From assembly GCA_947095585.1 (NCBI GenBank), contig OX352765.1, positions 87,008,965 through 87,072,964 of the forward strand: a stretch of DNA of 64,000 bases, read 5' to 3'. Under the pieces are notes generated by a model. That model did not search any database. It worked only from the letters and a program-made list of their open reading frames with translations, and was not told the DNA's origin. The DNA is from Nephrocerus scutellatus. Its lineage: Eukaryota > Arthropoda > Insecta > Diptera > Pipunculidae. The stretch's first letter is position 1. Each line of letters begins with the position of its first letter. Of the stretch, positions 1 through 10,789 are shown piece after piece. The translations under genes were made by a program, and so were the position numbers.

Positions 1-6
1 ACGAGT

Positions 7-261
7 TTACGTTCCCGGCGACTCACGCACATTCTCGGCTACAGCGTCAACATTTTCGGGTGTACGCTTGGTTGGCTGCTTGGTTCGTGTTGGTTTATTA
101 ATTAGCAAGCCTGTTTCTTTAACTTTATTCACAAAATAACGCACATATGGAGCTTCGTTTCTTCCGAAATCACCACGCAATTTTCGCACACATTCTGCAA
201 CATTACCATGATTTTCGAAGTAATGTTTCAATATTTCCCAGCGTTGTTCAAGCGAATACAC
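7..261 (-). mobile_element. DUF4817-type DNA transposon, N-terminal transposase fragment
   Basis: An 84-residue reading frame starts MYSLEQRWEILKHYFENHG and continues with a VRKLRGDF block and the linker RTPENVDAVAENVRES. This is the N-terminal helix-turn-helix arrangement (DUF4817) that insect Tc1/mariner-like transposases carry ahead of a DDE catalytic domain; it would bind transposon ends. The frame ends in a stop about where the family continues with a serine/threonine/arginine-rich linker, so this copy is probably broken. The DDE part would lie beyond the left edge of the window. Two other DUF4817-family pieces lie at 10.8-11.6 kb and 30.9-31.3 kb. Family assignment rests on motif recognition only. 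Confidence 0.75.
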
Positions 262-1250
262 AACAATTTTCGTTCAGCGGAAGGGTAAAGTTAACTTTCT
301 GTTAAACCAAAAGTGCCATAACCCTTACCATACTCAAAATAACCGCTAGTTCAAAAAAATAACGTTAGATGGCTCAGCCTGTATTAATAAATCGTTTTTT
401 TTTAAAGCCACTAGGTTTATACCAAAATTACCTGAGATTTATATTTTGTAGCAAAAATCTCTAACAAATTCCTCACTGATATCCTCAGGTGACGAAAAAT
501 TTCAAATTTTCAAATCTAGCAGCTACATATTTCCCATTTTCCTGACCTATATTACTTCAGTTTTTGTTGAATCAACAAAAGCACCCCATACAATAACCCA
601 TTCTGTTTTTCAGTTTTGTTTTGCATTCACGACCACCACAATCCGTACTCATTAGTGCAAGAATGGTTGTGTGGCTATACACGCATTAAAGTTGCTCTAC
701 ATGCAGTTCAACATGTGAAAGTCCGTTAGTCCTTTTCATGTTTAACTATCGTTAGTTAGTTCATTGTTCATATCATCACTCCTTAGTTGGTGTTCGTTAG
801 CAAAGCAAAGGCTTCCTTTGAAGGAGTTAAACTTACTATAGTCTCATAGCAAGTCTATCTTATGAACCAGAGTATGCTCGGCGAAAGAGAAAAACGAAAC
901 AACTCAGCTAAATGGATGTATATGAGCGCACAAGGAATGGATGAATAATAAATTCTCTGCTTAATAAACAAATAAATTGTGACAAAACGAGTGCAGTGCA
1001 GTTTGCTTATAATGTTCTGGTTGACAGGTGGACGATTTGAGATTAATAAGGAATTAACTAAAAAAAGAACGCGAAACGTCTTTAAAATTGTGGGGTGGGG
1101 GGGGGGGTACGTAACGGAGTTTTCCCAGTCGAAGTGAACTCAGCGTGACCAGGGTTCAGAGAAAAGGGGTCGTTACCATAAAATTTCTAGTTTGGTGACT
1201 CTTCGACTTAACTTCTTTATAAGCCTTATTTATTTAAATGCATTATGCTT
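262..1250. other. Unassigned AT-rich sequence
   Basis: No coding frame, tRNA or clear repeat was recognised. A run of 11 G occurs at 1097-1107. The first part may be the 5' flank or untranslated end of the DUF4817 element, which reads leftward from here, but no terminal inverted repeat could be paired because the other end is outside the window. Confidence 0.5.
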
Positions 1251-1254
1251 TAAG

Positions 1255-1565
1255 GATGCGCTAGCCTGAGCGACGTGATCCTAAACGACGGGGTCCTTGA
1301 TGTGAGCGATGATGGCGTGAGCCTTTGGGAGCGTTTGCGTGTAAGCATTTGACGTGAGCAGCCTTGAAGAGATCCTGAGTGCATAGGTCTGAGACGAGCG
1401 TGAATCCTGAGCGATGCGTGAGCGTGAGCCTTTGTGTGCCTTTGACGTGAGCCAGACGAGCCTTGACGAGAGCGTGAGCCTTATTGCACCTTTGACATGA
1501 GCCTTTGACTGTGATGTGTGCGCAAGCCTGAGAAGAGTGTGAATCCTGAGCGGTACTGTACTGTA
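1255..1565. repeat. Degenerate short tandem repeat rich in GTGAGC and CCTGAGCG
   Basis: About 310 bases are built from loosely repeated words: CCTGAGCG, GACGTGAGC, GTGAGCCTTTGA and CCTTTGACGTGAGCC. Spacing is irregular, so this is a decayed tandem array and not a clean microsatellite. It is more GC-rich than its surroundings. A 119-codon antisense frame over it is a by-product of the repeat and resembles no protein I know. Confidence 0.6.
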
Positions 1566-1689
1566 CGCAATGTACGAGACATTGACTTTATCCATTCCAA
1601 TCCATTGCACTAAAACGACTCGCGGACATAGACGTTTCACGTCACACTAACATCCAACACAGCCCCCTTCGCGATTTTTGTTTATATGA

Positions 1690-3100
1690 TCCGCTGTGCC
1701 AGATGGTATTTCCTCATTAGTTCTAAAGAGGTGTTCTTTCAAGCTGTCATTACCATTGCGTGCGATTTTCTATCTATCCTATTCTTCTGGACTCTTCCCG
1801 AGTAGTTGGAAAACAGTCCAGCCCATACTCAATAGAGGCGAGCCGTCCTCTTCTTCTTTGTGCCGACCCATAGCACTTACATCCATTTTTTCCACGGTCA
1901 TGGAAACGCTGATCAATTTTCAGCTCATGAAATATCTTGAAACTAATAAAATCCTTAGTGATCGGCAGTACGGATTTTGTGGGCAACGTTCTACTGATGA
2001 TTTGATGGTATAGCTCATAGAACAGTGGAACCGGTCCTTGCATCAATTTGGTGAAAGCAAAGCTGTTACACTCTATATCTCTAAGGAATTTGACAGAGCT
2101 TGGCATAAAGCTTTTTTGTCCAAAATGCGTGCTTATGGAGTCGATGATAAATTGCTTCTCTGGATTAGAAGCTATCTTTTGGATCGCTTAAATCAAGTTG
2201 TATTGGACGGTTTTAAGTCTAAAGTACATCACTGAAAAGCTGGCGTTCCCCAAGACTCTGTTATGTCCCCGACACTCTATCTCGTTTTTATCTAAAAATC
2301 TCATATCTATGACTTCTAATCTAATTCACTCTTTCGCTGACGAAAGCGCTCTTAGCTTCTCATATAAATTTGAGGTATGTATCTTAAGCACGTTACATTC
2401 TGACAATCAATAAAACAATCGAGTGGAATTAAACGCTTCTAAAACCCAATGCTGTCTCCTGTCGTCGTCTAAGCGAATCCAAAATCCCATGCCATTATCC
2501 ATGAATGGCACTTGCATCGAGGAATCTGAAAATCTCGCAATTCTCGATATGTGCGTTACCGACAAGCTTCATTGGAATGACCACATATTTACTACCGCCA
2601 AAAATGCTGCACAATGTTTAGGTTTTCTAGTCCAGTGCAAGAAATACTTCACTCCCTCTGATCAGGCTACTATCTACAAGGCTTTTATTCACCATAAACT
2701 TGAGTACAATTTTCATATCTGGTCTGGTGCGCCTTAACTACCGTACATAAGCTATATAGAATACAAAACCATGCGATAAAACTTATCGATGAATAGAACA
2801 TTGCGAAATCAATAGATTCGCTTGAACACCGCATGAACGTTTCATGCTTGTCACTGTTTTATCACTTCTTCCACAAGCGGTGGTCAAGAGAAATAGCCAG
2901 TTTCATGCCACCTCTTCTTGAATTCAACTGCAATACTTGTAGCGCTCTGAATGCTCATCACTTTACCCTCAAACCTATCTTCGGACGTACAGTTAAGTTC
3001 AGGGATTCATTCTTCAGCCGTACAATATTTACGTACGTATTTATCGACACACGCGCACATAATTTCAGAAATACAGGACGTGTAAAAATTGCTTAAAAGG
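1690..3100 (+). mobile_element. CR1/Jockey-type LINE, reverse transcriptase and C-terminus, defective
   Basis: Consecutive frames spell a non-LTR reverse transcriptase. It begins at PDGISSLVLK, then RPIALTSIFSTVMETL and YGFCGQRSTDDLM. Motif A is ISKEFDRAWHKA and keeps its Asp. Motif B is AGVPQDSVMSPTLY. Motif C reads FADES where FADDS is expected. It continues through NASKTQCCLLSSSKR, TDKLHWNDHIFTTAKN and LEHRMNVSCLSLFYHFF. Stops or frame changes fall near 2011, 2235, 2410 and 2740, and near 2410 about 30 residues seem deleted between motif C and the thumb. The endonuclease half is absent, so this is a 5'-truncated dead copy. CR1 and Jockey groups cannot be separated by eye here. Confidence 0.85.
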
Positions 3101-3104
3101 ACCT

Positions 3105-3425
3105 TAAAGGAGTGCGACACGAGTTACACGCGAGATCTTAATAACGCCCTCCGTGACTTAGCTTCTCACAAAATTTAAACTTTCCAGAACATTTGAAAGG
3201 TGATTAAAAAAAGGTTGGGCCTAGTTCAAAGATTAACCCAGATTTCCCACGAATCGCACGCGTCACACACGACTCGCGACACGAGCTACAAGCGATATCT
3301 CAGAAACGCCCTACGAGGCTAAGGTACTTACAAAATTTCAACTCTCTAGAAGGAAGGTGGAAGGTGGTTAAAAAAATATAGGGATTATATCAAAGTCATG
3401 TCGCGTGAAAGGCTGTTAAAAAGAA
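3105..3425. repeat. Diverged tandem duplication, about 162-bp unit
   Basis: Two successive blocks share the order GCGACACGAG, an AACGCCCT word, CTTACAAAATTT or CTCACAAAATTT, and a poly-A ending GGTGATTAAAAAA or GGTGGTTAAAAAA. The marker CGACAC falls at 3115 and 3277. The unit directly follows the LINE remnant and may be satellite or untranslated element sequence. It is noncoding. Confidence 0.55.
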
Positions 3426-4160
3426 ATGAAAGACAAAACCCTCAGACTGGCAAAATTAAGGTAAATAAAAGTTTTTTAAAAATAATTCGCAACCGACGGA
3501 ACGCAATCGATATTGGGTTCAAAAAACTATTTCATTAATGTTCACTTAACTTAAAGCACATTAGAGTCAAGTCGTTGTGGTTTTTCTGTATAGAAGTAGT
3601 ACTAGTAGTAGTCGTAGTAGTTATTGTAGCGTAACACACCGTCTTTGAGAAAAGCGAAATTAATAAGCTCCTTGGGTAATGAGTAAAGAGTTCAGTTGGG
3701 TGTGTATAGCGTGTGTTTGCCAGGTGTATGTAACAATATTAAGACTGACAGGTGTTGTGTAATGCACTTCCCTATCGTTTCATACATTACATAAGGGATT
3801 AATGTCTAATTCATTAATTAAACCATTGCGTACATAGGAAAAGGACACTAAAGGAAATGACGTACGAGTAGAAGCGTAAGTTGTGTACGTCATCGCTAAC
3901 TAGCTTTCGCTTAAAGAGAATACGCAAGACTTGGAATATTTTATGTTTTCGTATGTGTGCTTCAAAGTTTTTGAAAAGTTAAGAAATTTGTAAGATATGG
4001 AACGAAAAGGTGTGTTGGTTTGATGTAATTTTTGAGTTACAAAAGCAATTGAGGGATGACATTCATATGAGTCTTGTACGTGTGAAAAATGTAAGCATTG
4101 GTTCAGACTTCGTTATTGAATTACAGAAACTTCAATATGACAGATAATGACAGTTGTTAT
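3426..4160. other. Unassigned AT-rich sequence
   Basis: No gene was recognised. There is a short AGTAGTAGT-type run near 3600. Otherwise nothing structured was seen before the SINE that begins near 4160. Confidence 0.4.
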
Positions 4161-4162
4161 TA

Positions 4163-4560
4163 CCTTTGGATGTTTGTCAGACATTAGAGACAGAGTGTTT
4201 CGCTGAGACTCGAACTACGAAACTCACGCTCGGTAGTCCAACCAAAACCTTCTCTATAGAAAGCCCAACTCAATGCATACTAATGCTGTAAACCAATCCA
4301 AAACGCGTCTGTATTTTGGAATGTGAATACAGTGTACAAAAAATAAGTAGTCGCAAAGAGCGAGAAACGTAAGATGTGGTAGTGGGAAACAGAAAAATTT
4401 TATATGGATTTTGCTCTTTAGTTGATTACTAATACAAATACGTTTTGGATGAAACCAAAGCATGTATCTGTGTACGATCGGAACAGTCGGGCTTTCTATA
4501 GAGAAGGTTTTGAGTCCAACTCAGTTTGTCCACAAACTAACACATAAACACATCCGCGCG
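4163..4560 (-). mobile_element. tRNA-derived SINE, split by a TIR element
   Basis: Read on the minus strand with the internal insertion (4243-4512 plus one target copy) removed, this has a tRNA-like head. An A-box-like TAGTTTGTGGA lies at 4539-4529 and a B-box-like GTTCGAGTCTC at 4215-4205, about 35 bases apart in the joined form, which fits RNA polymerase III internal promoters. The body then reads AGCGAAACACTCTGTCTC and AATGTCTGACAAAC. That last word recurs in the SINE copies at 38.7 kb and 52.5 kb. The insertion sits between the two boxes, so this copy should be inactive. The 5' limit is approximate. Confidence 0.65.
4243..4512. mobile_element. 270-bp non-autonomous DNA transposon (MITE) with 24-bp TIRs and 8-bp TSD
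   Basis: The first 24 bases (4243-4266, starting CAAAACCTTC and ending GAAAGCCC) are the exact reverse complement of the last 24 (4489-4512). The element is flanked by a perfect 8-base direct repeat AGTCCAAC at 4235-4242 and 4513-4520. Perfect TIRs plus a perfect duplication mean a cut-and-paste insertion little altered since. An 8-bp duplication is typical of hAT elements (P and Merlin are alternatives), and a CA start suits hAT. No transposase is encoded; the 69-codon antisense frame inside is not meaningful. It interrupts a SINE between its A and B boxes. Confidence 0.85.
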
Positions 4561-5095
4561 CGAAGGTAATATAGAGAATTTAAAGAAAGGAGAAAAATTA
4601 TGCTTAGTAGTTCGTTATATTGTGCAATAAGCGATATAAGCGAAAAAACTAGATTTGTCAGGTGTTCATTGGATGAAAGAGCTCAGGGCGAAAATTATTA
4701 TGGTTGAACTATCCGTGGATAGTTCGTCGGTAGTCTCGTTACATACAATTTCTCTGCGATCTCACCTTTTTGGGTTCGGCTTGGAAGTACAAGGCGTCAA
4801 AATAGCAACTAACCAGCCTTGAGTCTACTGAGTAGGAACTCGGTGCTTCCAGAACTGCCTTGCTGCCCAGGAGATTTTGGCGCTTATAATACTCGTATTG
4901 GTTATTGTAGATATTGATAGCATGTATTTGAGACCTTAAGACCATAAGAGATGTTTTTCAAAGGTACCCAACACCAGGGTCAAAAATTCTTAAAGTCACT
5001 AATACAATGCGATAGATTTATTTAAGAGAACTGGACTTTTGAGTTTGGTCACCACTTATAGCCGGGCTATGCTCATGCATGACCTTTTGAAAAAA
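4561..5095. other. Unassigned sequence
   Basis: Nothing recognisable. A 68-codon antisense frame near 4739-4945 has no family resemblance. The stretch lies between the split SINE and the start of LINE E. Confidence 0.4.
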
Positions 5096-5099
5096 ATGA

Positions 5100-6807
5100 T
5101 CTAATGATCTAAGTAATTCTTCTAGCGAAGAAAGAAGGCTATTCGCCATGCTAGACAACGAAGGAGCATTTGACGACGTATTTCATGAGGCGATAAGAAA
5201 TGCTCTGTAGAGAAAAAAGTAGACATCAGCACAACAACTAAATGGTTTTGCGAAATGCTGGGTACCTGAACAGCGGAGACCATAGTCGGTGATAAAATCA
5301 TTATGGGGTGACCACAACAAGAGGATGCCCACAAGGAGAGGTACTATCCCAATTTTTTTAGCATCCTTTTAGATGAACTACTAGCTGATGCAGTGACTTA
5401 TGCCCAAGGCAACGCAGACGATATAGTCATCGTGTTAAAAAGGGAAGTTCCTGGTAGTGCTCTGTGATATAATCCAAAATTCCGAATTAACCACCACGAG
5501 CAGATGGTGAGTAGAAATGGGAGTCACGGTAAACCCCCAAAAAAAAGCCGCACTGGTTCACTTCACCAATAGAAGGAAGCTGGGGCGAATGCACTCGGTT
5601 ACCCTTAATGAAGAAGAGATTACTATCGGCAAATAGGTTAAATACCTTATATATGATAGTAGACTGTTATGGAACAAACACCAACAGCCAGTATTGCAAA
5701 AAAATAAAAAGAGCACTTATAGTGTGCAGAAGAGTGGGGAGTTAGTCCCAGAATAATGCACTGGATGTACACCATGATAGTTTTTTCAATAATTGCTTAT
5801 GTACCAGTGGCATTGGCGAATAGAAACAAGCTAAGCACCACGAGAAGGGAATTGGAAAAAGTGCTGAGGCTGGACTATGTTTTATTTACAGGGGCCATGA
5901 GAACCTGCCCCACGGCGGATATGAAGGAAATTCTTGGGATATTCTCACTTCATAGAGGGGGTAGAGACCAAATCCGAGGAAACTAAGTTACGTTTGAGCA
6001 AGGTATGCTGCTTCTCAGACGGTAGGGCAAAAGGATTAGTGGAATCACTAGCTTGAATTCAAGAAAAACTTTGAAGTCAAAATGAGCAAAAGACGAAGGA
6101 ATCCAGATCTGAAACTAAATACCAGATACATTCGGAAGCCATAAAATGTTATACGGATGGTTCAAAGAAAGCAGAAGGCACGGGTGCAGAAGTCCATAGG
6201 CCAGGAACCAAGTACTCTGAAGCAATGGGGCAGTACGCAAGCATATTCCAAGCAGAATTACATACAATCGAAAGGTGTGCCTAATTTAATATGGAAAGGA
6301 TAGGCTCGCTAACAAAGGGACTTGTAGGACCAGAAACATTCTGTGGCTAGTGTACCGCATAAGGTGTGAGGACATATGCAGAATAGGTAAGGGAGCAGCT
6401 TTCATAAGATAGGAAAATCTCGCAGGCCTACGACAAGCAAAGGAAATTATGACCCAAAGAGGTCTCGCTCGATATTGGGAATTAGTAGAAGTAATGCTGG
6501 GTTTCCTAACAGGACATTGTAGACTGAAGAGGCACCTAAAGAAATTAAAATTAGAAAAGGATGGCTGCTGTAGGCTTTGTGGGTAAGTGGATGAAACCCC
6601 GTGGTACCTTCTCAATGAATGCGGAGACACGACCCGACAGAGGAGAGACATGAAACTCACGCGATCACGGAGTCTGCACGGTATTTACTGAACCCACACT
6701 ATATCATTAGATTCATACCAGCCTTAGTTATGAAGGTGGTGCTATATGGACTAGTCAGGGAAATGACCAATAGATCCATATGGGTCGCAGTGCTATTTGT
6801 ATATACC

Positions 6808-6838
<31 letters not shown>

Positions 6839-6845
6839 GAAGGCT
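5100..6845 (+). mobile_element. LINE family E (I/LOA-like) with RT, RNase H and C-terminal zinc motif, defective
   Basis: Motif A reads AMLDNEGAFDDVFHEAI. Next come WFCEMLGT, a decayed motif B (TTRGCPQG split by a frameshift) and motif C in YAQGNADDIVIV. Further on are NPQKKAALVHFTNRRKLG (frameshifted), MHWMYTMIVFSIIAY, and an RNase H start KCYTDGSKKAEGTG near 6150. A C-terminal Cys/His block near 6520-6620 carries CCRLCG and LLNECG. RNase H after the RT and this zinc block are features of the I/LOA group. Stops and frameshifts are frequent. The 3' end carries an ATC microsatellite at 6809-6836. A second copy of the same 3' end lies at 13.55-14.16 kb. Confidence 0.8.
6809..6836. repeat. (ATC)n microsatellite, LINE-E 3' tail
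   Basis: About nine CAT/ATC units in a row, immediately after the LINE-E 3' sequence. The same trinucleotide closes the second LINE-E copy at 14148-14163, so it is best read as the tail of the element and not as an independent microsatellite. Confidence 0.85.
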
Positions 6846-7670
6846 AACTAACATAGCATTTTTTTATTGTCCCGAAGCATACCAATCTTAGTATTGCACG
6901 TTGTCGTGATACTGGTAGAAAAAAATAAAAATCGATACAAGCAAATAAACCACCAAATACAAAGATAATTTACTAAAAATCTTTGCTAAAAAGATATAAC
7001 CAGTTGTGAACCACTGTGCAACGGGGTAAAAAAGAACTCGCTACTGATAATGCCATTCTTGGTTTCGCACTACTAGTATGTGTGTTAAGTCATTTAAAAT
7101 TTTAATAACTCCGACACGAAGAGCCGATGCTTATAAACATATGTAGATACAATATCTACAAACAGTGCATGCATGAATCAAGTTGTTCAGCCGTTGTAAC
7201 GTGCAACATTAAGGAATTCAATCATTTTATCGGATTACATCAGCATGAACAACAAATGCTGATACCGCTTGCTGCACTAACAACGAGCAAACACAATCAG
7301 AGCTTCATCGGCTTTCATGTAAAAGGTAAATGGGACAAAATACTGAAATATCAAAGAAAGTGCTTAGCTATCTCTGGTTGGGTTGGGGGGCAGAATCGTG
7401 CATGCAGCATGCAATCAAAATCATTCAGCTTTATGCAGTTTTCCTGCAAAGTGGAAATTCCACAAGCAACACATTAATTAACGAGAGGTGCACAAGCAAT
7501 GACTTTGGAATTTTGATGGATTTTATGGAATTCCTTAATTCGCTTGTACCTTTTACCAATAAACGTTTATTGAAATATCTCTCTTAATGAACTAATTGTT
7601 GTGTAGACGGTAAAGATTAGGCCTTATTTCTAAAAAAGCAGTGTGCTGTGCTAATTCGTGTTTACATAAA
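6846..7670. other. Unassigned sequence
   Basis: Two overlapping forward frames (7127-7477, 116 codons; 7330-7587, 85 codons) cover much of this interval. Neither resembles a protein family I know, and the composition looks like ordinary noncoding DNA. No splice-site or promoter case can be made for a host exon. Confidence 0.35.
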
Positions 7671-9690
7671 TCAGATGGATCAATATAGGGATGTTGTCGT
7701 TTGATATGGTATGTAGCCAACAGATCTTCAGAATGTACCGCAGACACCAATTATCGAAAGCCTGTAACGTGTTCGAGATGTTGGCAGGAGCACTTCCATG
7801 TTTAACAGGCGTATAGTAGCACAGATTTTACGTTTGTTTCGAAGAGTCTCAACTTGGCGCGTAATGATATTTTACTGGAAGAGGGTTCCAAATACACAAC
7901 GAGCTTCATTTATTCTGATGTTCACATCCAGATCTGTTTCACCATTAATTGCTATGCAACTGCCCAGATAATTGAACTACTTGACTTTCGCTATGGTCCC
8001 CTGCCATAGAATAATCTGATGTTGTATGTTTTGGCCTGTGTGCATTATTTTGGTCTGATTAACGTTAACCTTTAAGCCAGCCATCTCTCCATGATTGCAA
8101 TGCAGTGATTGACACATTTAGTTCAATCGAATAGTGCTATTTGCCAGGAGACAGCTATCATCGGCATAGTCTACATGGCTCGGCTTTTCAAACGGTCTCC
8201 ATTGGATACCATGCCTCTCGTTTGCTCCCACTCTGGCAGTCATCACATCATCAATTGCAAGTAAAAACAGGATAGGTGACAGAACAGGGAGACACCTTGA
8301 CGCACCCCGAAAGAATTGGAAAGCTGTCGACTGTGCACAACGAAACACCTTCCGTAATTGTAGGACTCTTTAATGACATTAACTATCCTCATACGGATAC
8401 CCCTCGTAATAAATGAGTTCCAGCTGCATTCCCGATTAACCCGGTTGAAGAACTTTTCAAAATCTACGAACATGAGGTAGAGCGGTGATTGGAACTCTGA
8501 CGATTGTTCAAGTATAATTCTCAAGGTGTTATTGCCATCGGCGCATGATCGAGCACTGCGAAAGTCCACTTGGTGCCTCTTGAGCGTAGATCGATCGATC
8601 GATCCTGGAGTTTATCCTTTCGCCTATAATAGTTGTCATTAACTTTGGGAATATGGACAAAAAGGAGATACCACGCCAACTATTGCATTTTTTTTACACC
8701 TTTCTTTGGTAACTTAACAATCACACCATCCTTCCAATCACTGGGAGAGGTTTCATTCTTCCAAACAGTCTCCACTAGTGGTTGCAAAATACATGAAGCT
8801 GCTTGAGGATCTGCTTTCGAGAGTTCTGCATGTATATCATCAAGTCCAGTTCGCTTTTAGAATATGGATTGCGGTTTTTATTTCTGAGCTTGTTGGGGGG
8901 CTCGTGTCAATACCCCTGGAAAACCTGCGTGCGTTTGTTAGTTGAGGATTTTAATTTTCATTCTGGTCATCGTTTAGCAGTGTCCAAAAGAATTCCTTCA
9001 AACTTTGCATTTAGTTACCAACAGGTTTCCGTTCACATCGAGCACAGGTTTGTTCGTAGTGTTACGCTTTCCGACAATATCTTTGGTGATTTTGTACAGG
9101 TCCCGTGTACCACCTATTCCAGCAGCATGTTCCACACTCTACGCAAGTTTGTCCACCCTCATCCTCTCGTCACGTCTCACTCAACTTTGCACTATCTTAT
9201 GAGCTGCGCTATAATCATTCCTTAAGATCAGTTTCCGATTAGCATCACTTTCCGCATTGTGTGTGATTATGTCCCAGGTGTTTTGGGAAATCCAGGAATC
9301 TCTAGTTCTTGTATGTCTAGGTACTGTTTCCAATCCGGTTGCAATGAAAACGTTCTTTACTTGACCCCAGATACCATCAACAGATAAATCATAATTCACA
9401 ATTAACTGTAAGTCAGACGCTTTGTCGCTGAGTGTGATGGCAAAATTTAGGCATACATTTAGATCACTTAGAACGTTTGTATTGAAAGATAGCCTCCTTG
9501 ATGTACCTTCTGAGCGACGCTGGACAGCAGCTGTTCGTAACCACTTCATAGCCAACAGCTAGTGATGATCACTACCTGCGTCTGGCCCTCTTTCATTTCG
9601 AACTTAACACAGCGATTTTTGGTTCGGGCATCATGAGACTCCCTGGTAATTTTGTGTCATGACTTGTGTGGAAATTAAGATCCTCCAATT
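7670..9690 (-). mobile_element. RTE-type LINE, endonuclease end through RT, antisense, defective
   Basis: On the minus strand the endonuclease end reads DAGSDHHLAVGYEV near 9560-9600 and keeps the SDHH catalytic signature. A linker (9555-9181) has TRDSWISQNTWDIIT. The RT has SARSCADGNNTLRIILEQ, motif A LYLMFVDFEKFFNRV, motif B FGVRQGVS and motif C VDYADDSCLLA, in two overlapping frames at 8569-8118. Then KLRLFETNVKSVLLYAC and WCLRYILKICW follow, and the copy ends near 7670 without the usual C-terminus. VRQG in motif B and the SVLLYGC block are RTE hallmarks. Frameshifts separate most blocks. A GATC run at about 8590-8605 lies inside. Confidence 0.8.
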
Positions 9691-9691
9691 G

Positions 9692-10112
9692 CAGGTTGAC
9701 GAGCGTCACAGAAGCAACAGAGTAGATTGCGACTCGCCTCCAAGTCTTCGTTAACTAATCTTTAAGGCGGATACTGAGAATAAGATGGCCGGACGGTATC
9801 ACCAATCAATATTTGTGAAGAGTTACGCAGCAGGAAATTATCGTGGTCACCATCAAACGACTAAAATAGAGTTGGATTGGCCGCATTTTGAAAAAACCAG
9901 CAGACGATATCACGAAACATGCGCTCGACTGGAATTCACAAGGAAGCCGCCGAGTTGGTCGTCCTTATAGGACATGGAAAAGTACAATAGAAGAGGAAGC
10001 AAGATCATAGGGGAAATATTGGTGACTCTCGAAACCTCAGGCGGTAAATTGGGTTCGTTGGCGAGCATTTGTAGAAGGCCTATGCTCTCCCGCAAATTCA
10101 AGGAAGGAAGGT
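9692..10112 (+). mobile_element. RTE-A 3' fragment (C-terminal domain and 3' end)
   Basis: The forward strand reads RRILRIRWPDGITNQYL, a shifted IELDWPHFEKT, then (frameshifted) DITKHALDWNSQGSRRVG, GRPYRTWKSTIEEEARS and NWVRWRAFVEGLCSP, ending in an AAGGAAGGAAGG purine run. These are the usual last blocks of insect RTE polyproteins. The same blocks occur in the RTE-A copy ending near 58240. The fragment is 5' truncated and abuts a mariner remnant in the opposite orientation at about 10110. Confidence 0.75.
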
Positions 10113-10673
10113 TGTTATCGATTGTGAGCAAACGCGGCATCCATCTTGCGGAAAGCTTTTTCATGTCCAAATATTTATGCAAAATCAAAATCACTGAGAC
10201 TTGTGATAAACCTGTGGCCTCTTCAAGCTCGCGCACTTTCACTCGTCGATCGTCTATTATCAAACCATGGATTTTGTCGACCATTTCTGGTGTGGTGACC
10301 TCAATTGGGCGACCAGAACGTTTGGCATCACTACTTGTGCTTGAACGATCGCACCGAAATTGAGTAAACAAGTGGTGAATGGTTCCAATCGATGGTTAAG
10401 AGTCCCTATAATATTTGCAAGCTTTTGTTTGGTTTGCGTGATAGTTTTTCTCGCAAAAAATAGTGCTTAATTAACACTCAAAATTCACTTTTTTCCATTT
10501 TAACGAAAATGCTGGTAGGCGTCTATATAAAATGGCTGCCACAACAAAACTATTTGACAGATCTGTCTGAAAATTTGGGTGCGTCCTTTTGAAAGATGAT
10601 ACTTGACAAAAATGATAAATTTAAGCTGACGACACAATATGTGTTAATTTTCAGGGACTTATTGACCCACCCG
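10110..10673 (-). mobile_element. mariner transposon, 5' end and N-terminal transposase, truncated
   Basis: The minus strand begins with a candidate mariner-like terminal repeat, GGGTGGGTCAATAAGTCC (10672 downward), and then a start codon at 10498 reading MEKSEF followed by a stop. The main frame has FTQFRCDRSSTSSDAKRS, SGRPIEVTTPEMVDKIH, DRRVKVRELEEATGLS and the signature LSARWMPRLLTID. These are typical helix-turn-helix and linker blocks of mariner transposases. Homology stops right after LLTIDNN; the catalytic D,D34D domain is missing. What follows in the same frame is antisense RTE sequence, so the 153-codon frame at 10371-9910 is a chimera and not one protein. Confidence 0.85.
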
Positions 10674-10789
10674 TATTTCCACCCATATTTATCAAGTACA
10701 ATTATGTACTTATATCAATCAATTTAGAGGTATCGCATTTTAAATTGAAATAAAACAACAAAAATTCAAATTGATTGGGCAATCTTCAT

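Noticed and set aside
1281..1640. 119-codon antisense reading frame
   Set aside because: It lies over a degenerate GTGAGC repeat; its composition follows the repeat and shows no family motif.
6619..6891. Forward frame with a poly-Ser run
   Set aside because: The Ser run is the translated ATC tail of LINE E; the rest is a shifted reading of its C-terminus.
7127..7587. Two overlapping forward frames of 116 and 85 codons as a possible host gene
   Set aside because: No known motif, overlapping phases and ordinary base composition; lengths are reachable by chance over 64 kb.
9910..10371. A single 153-residue protein
   Set aside because: The first two thirds are mariner transposase and the last third is antisense RTE-A; it is a chance read-through.
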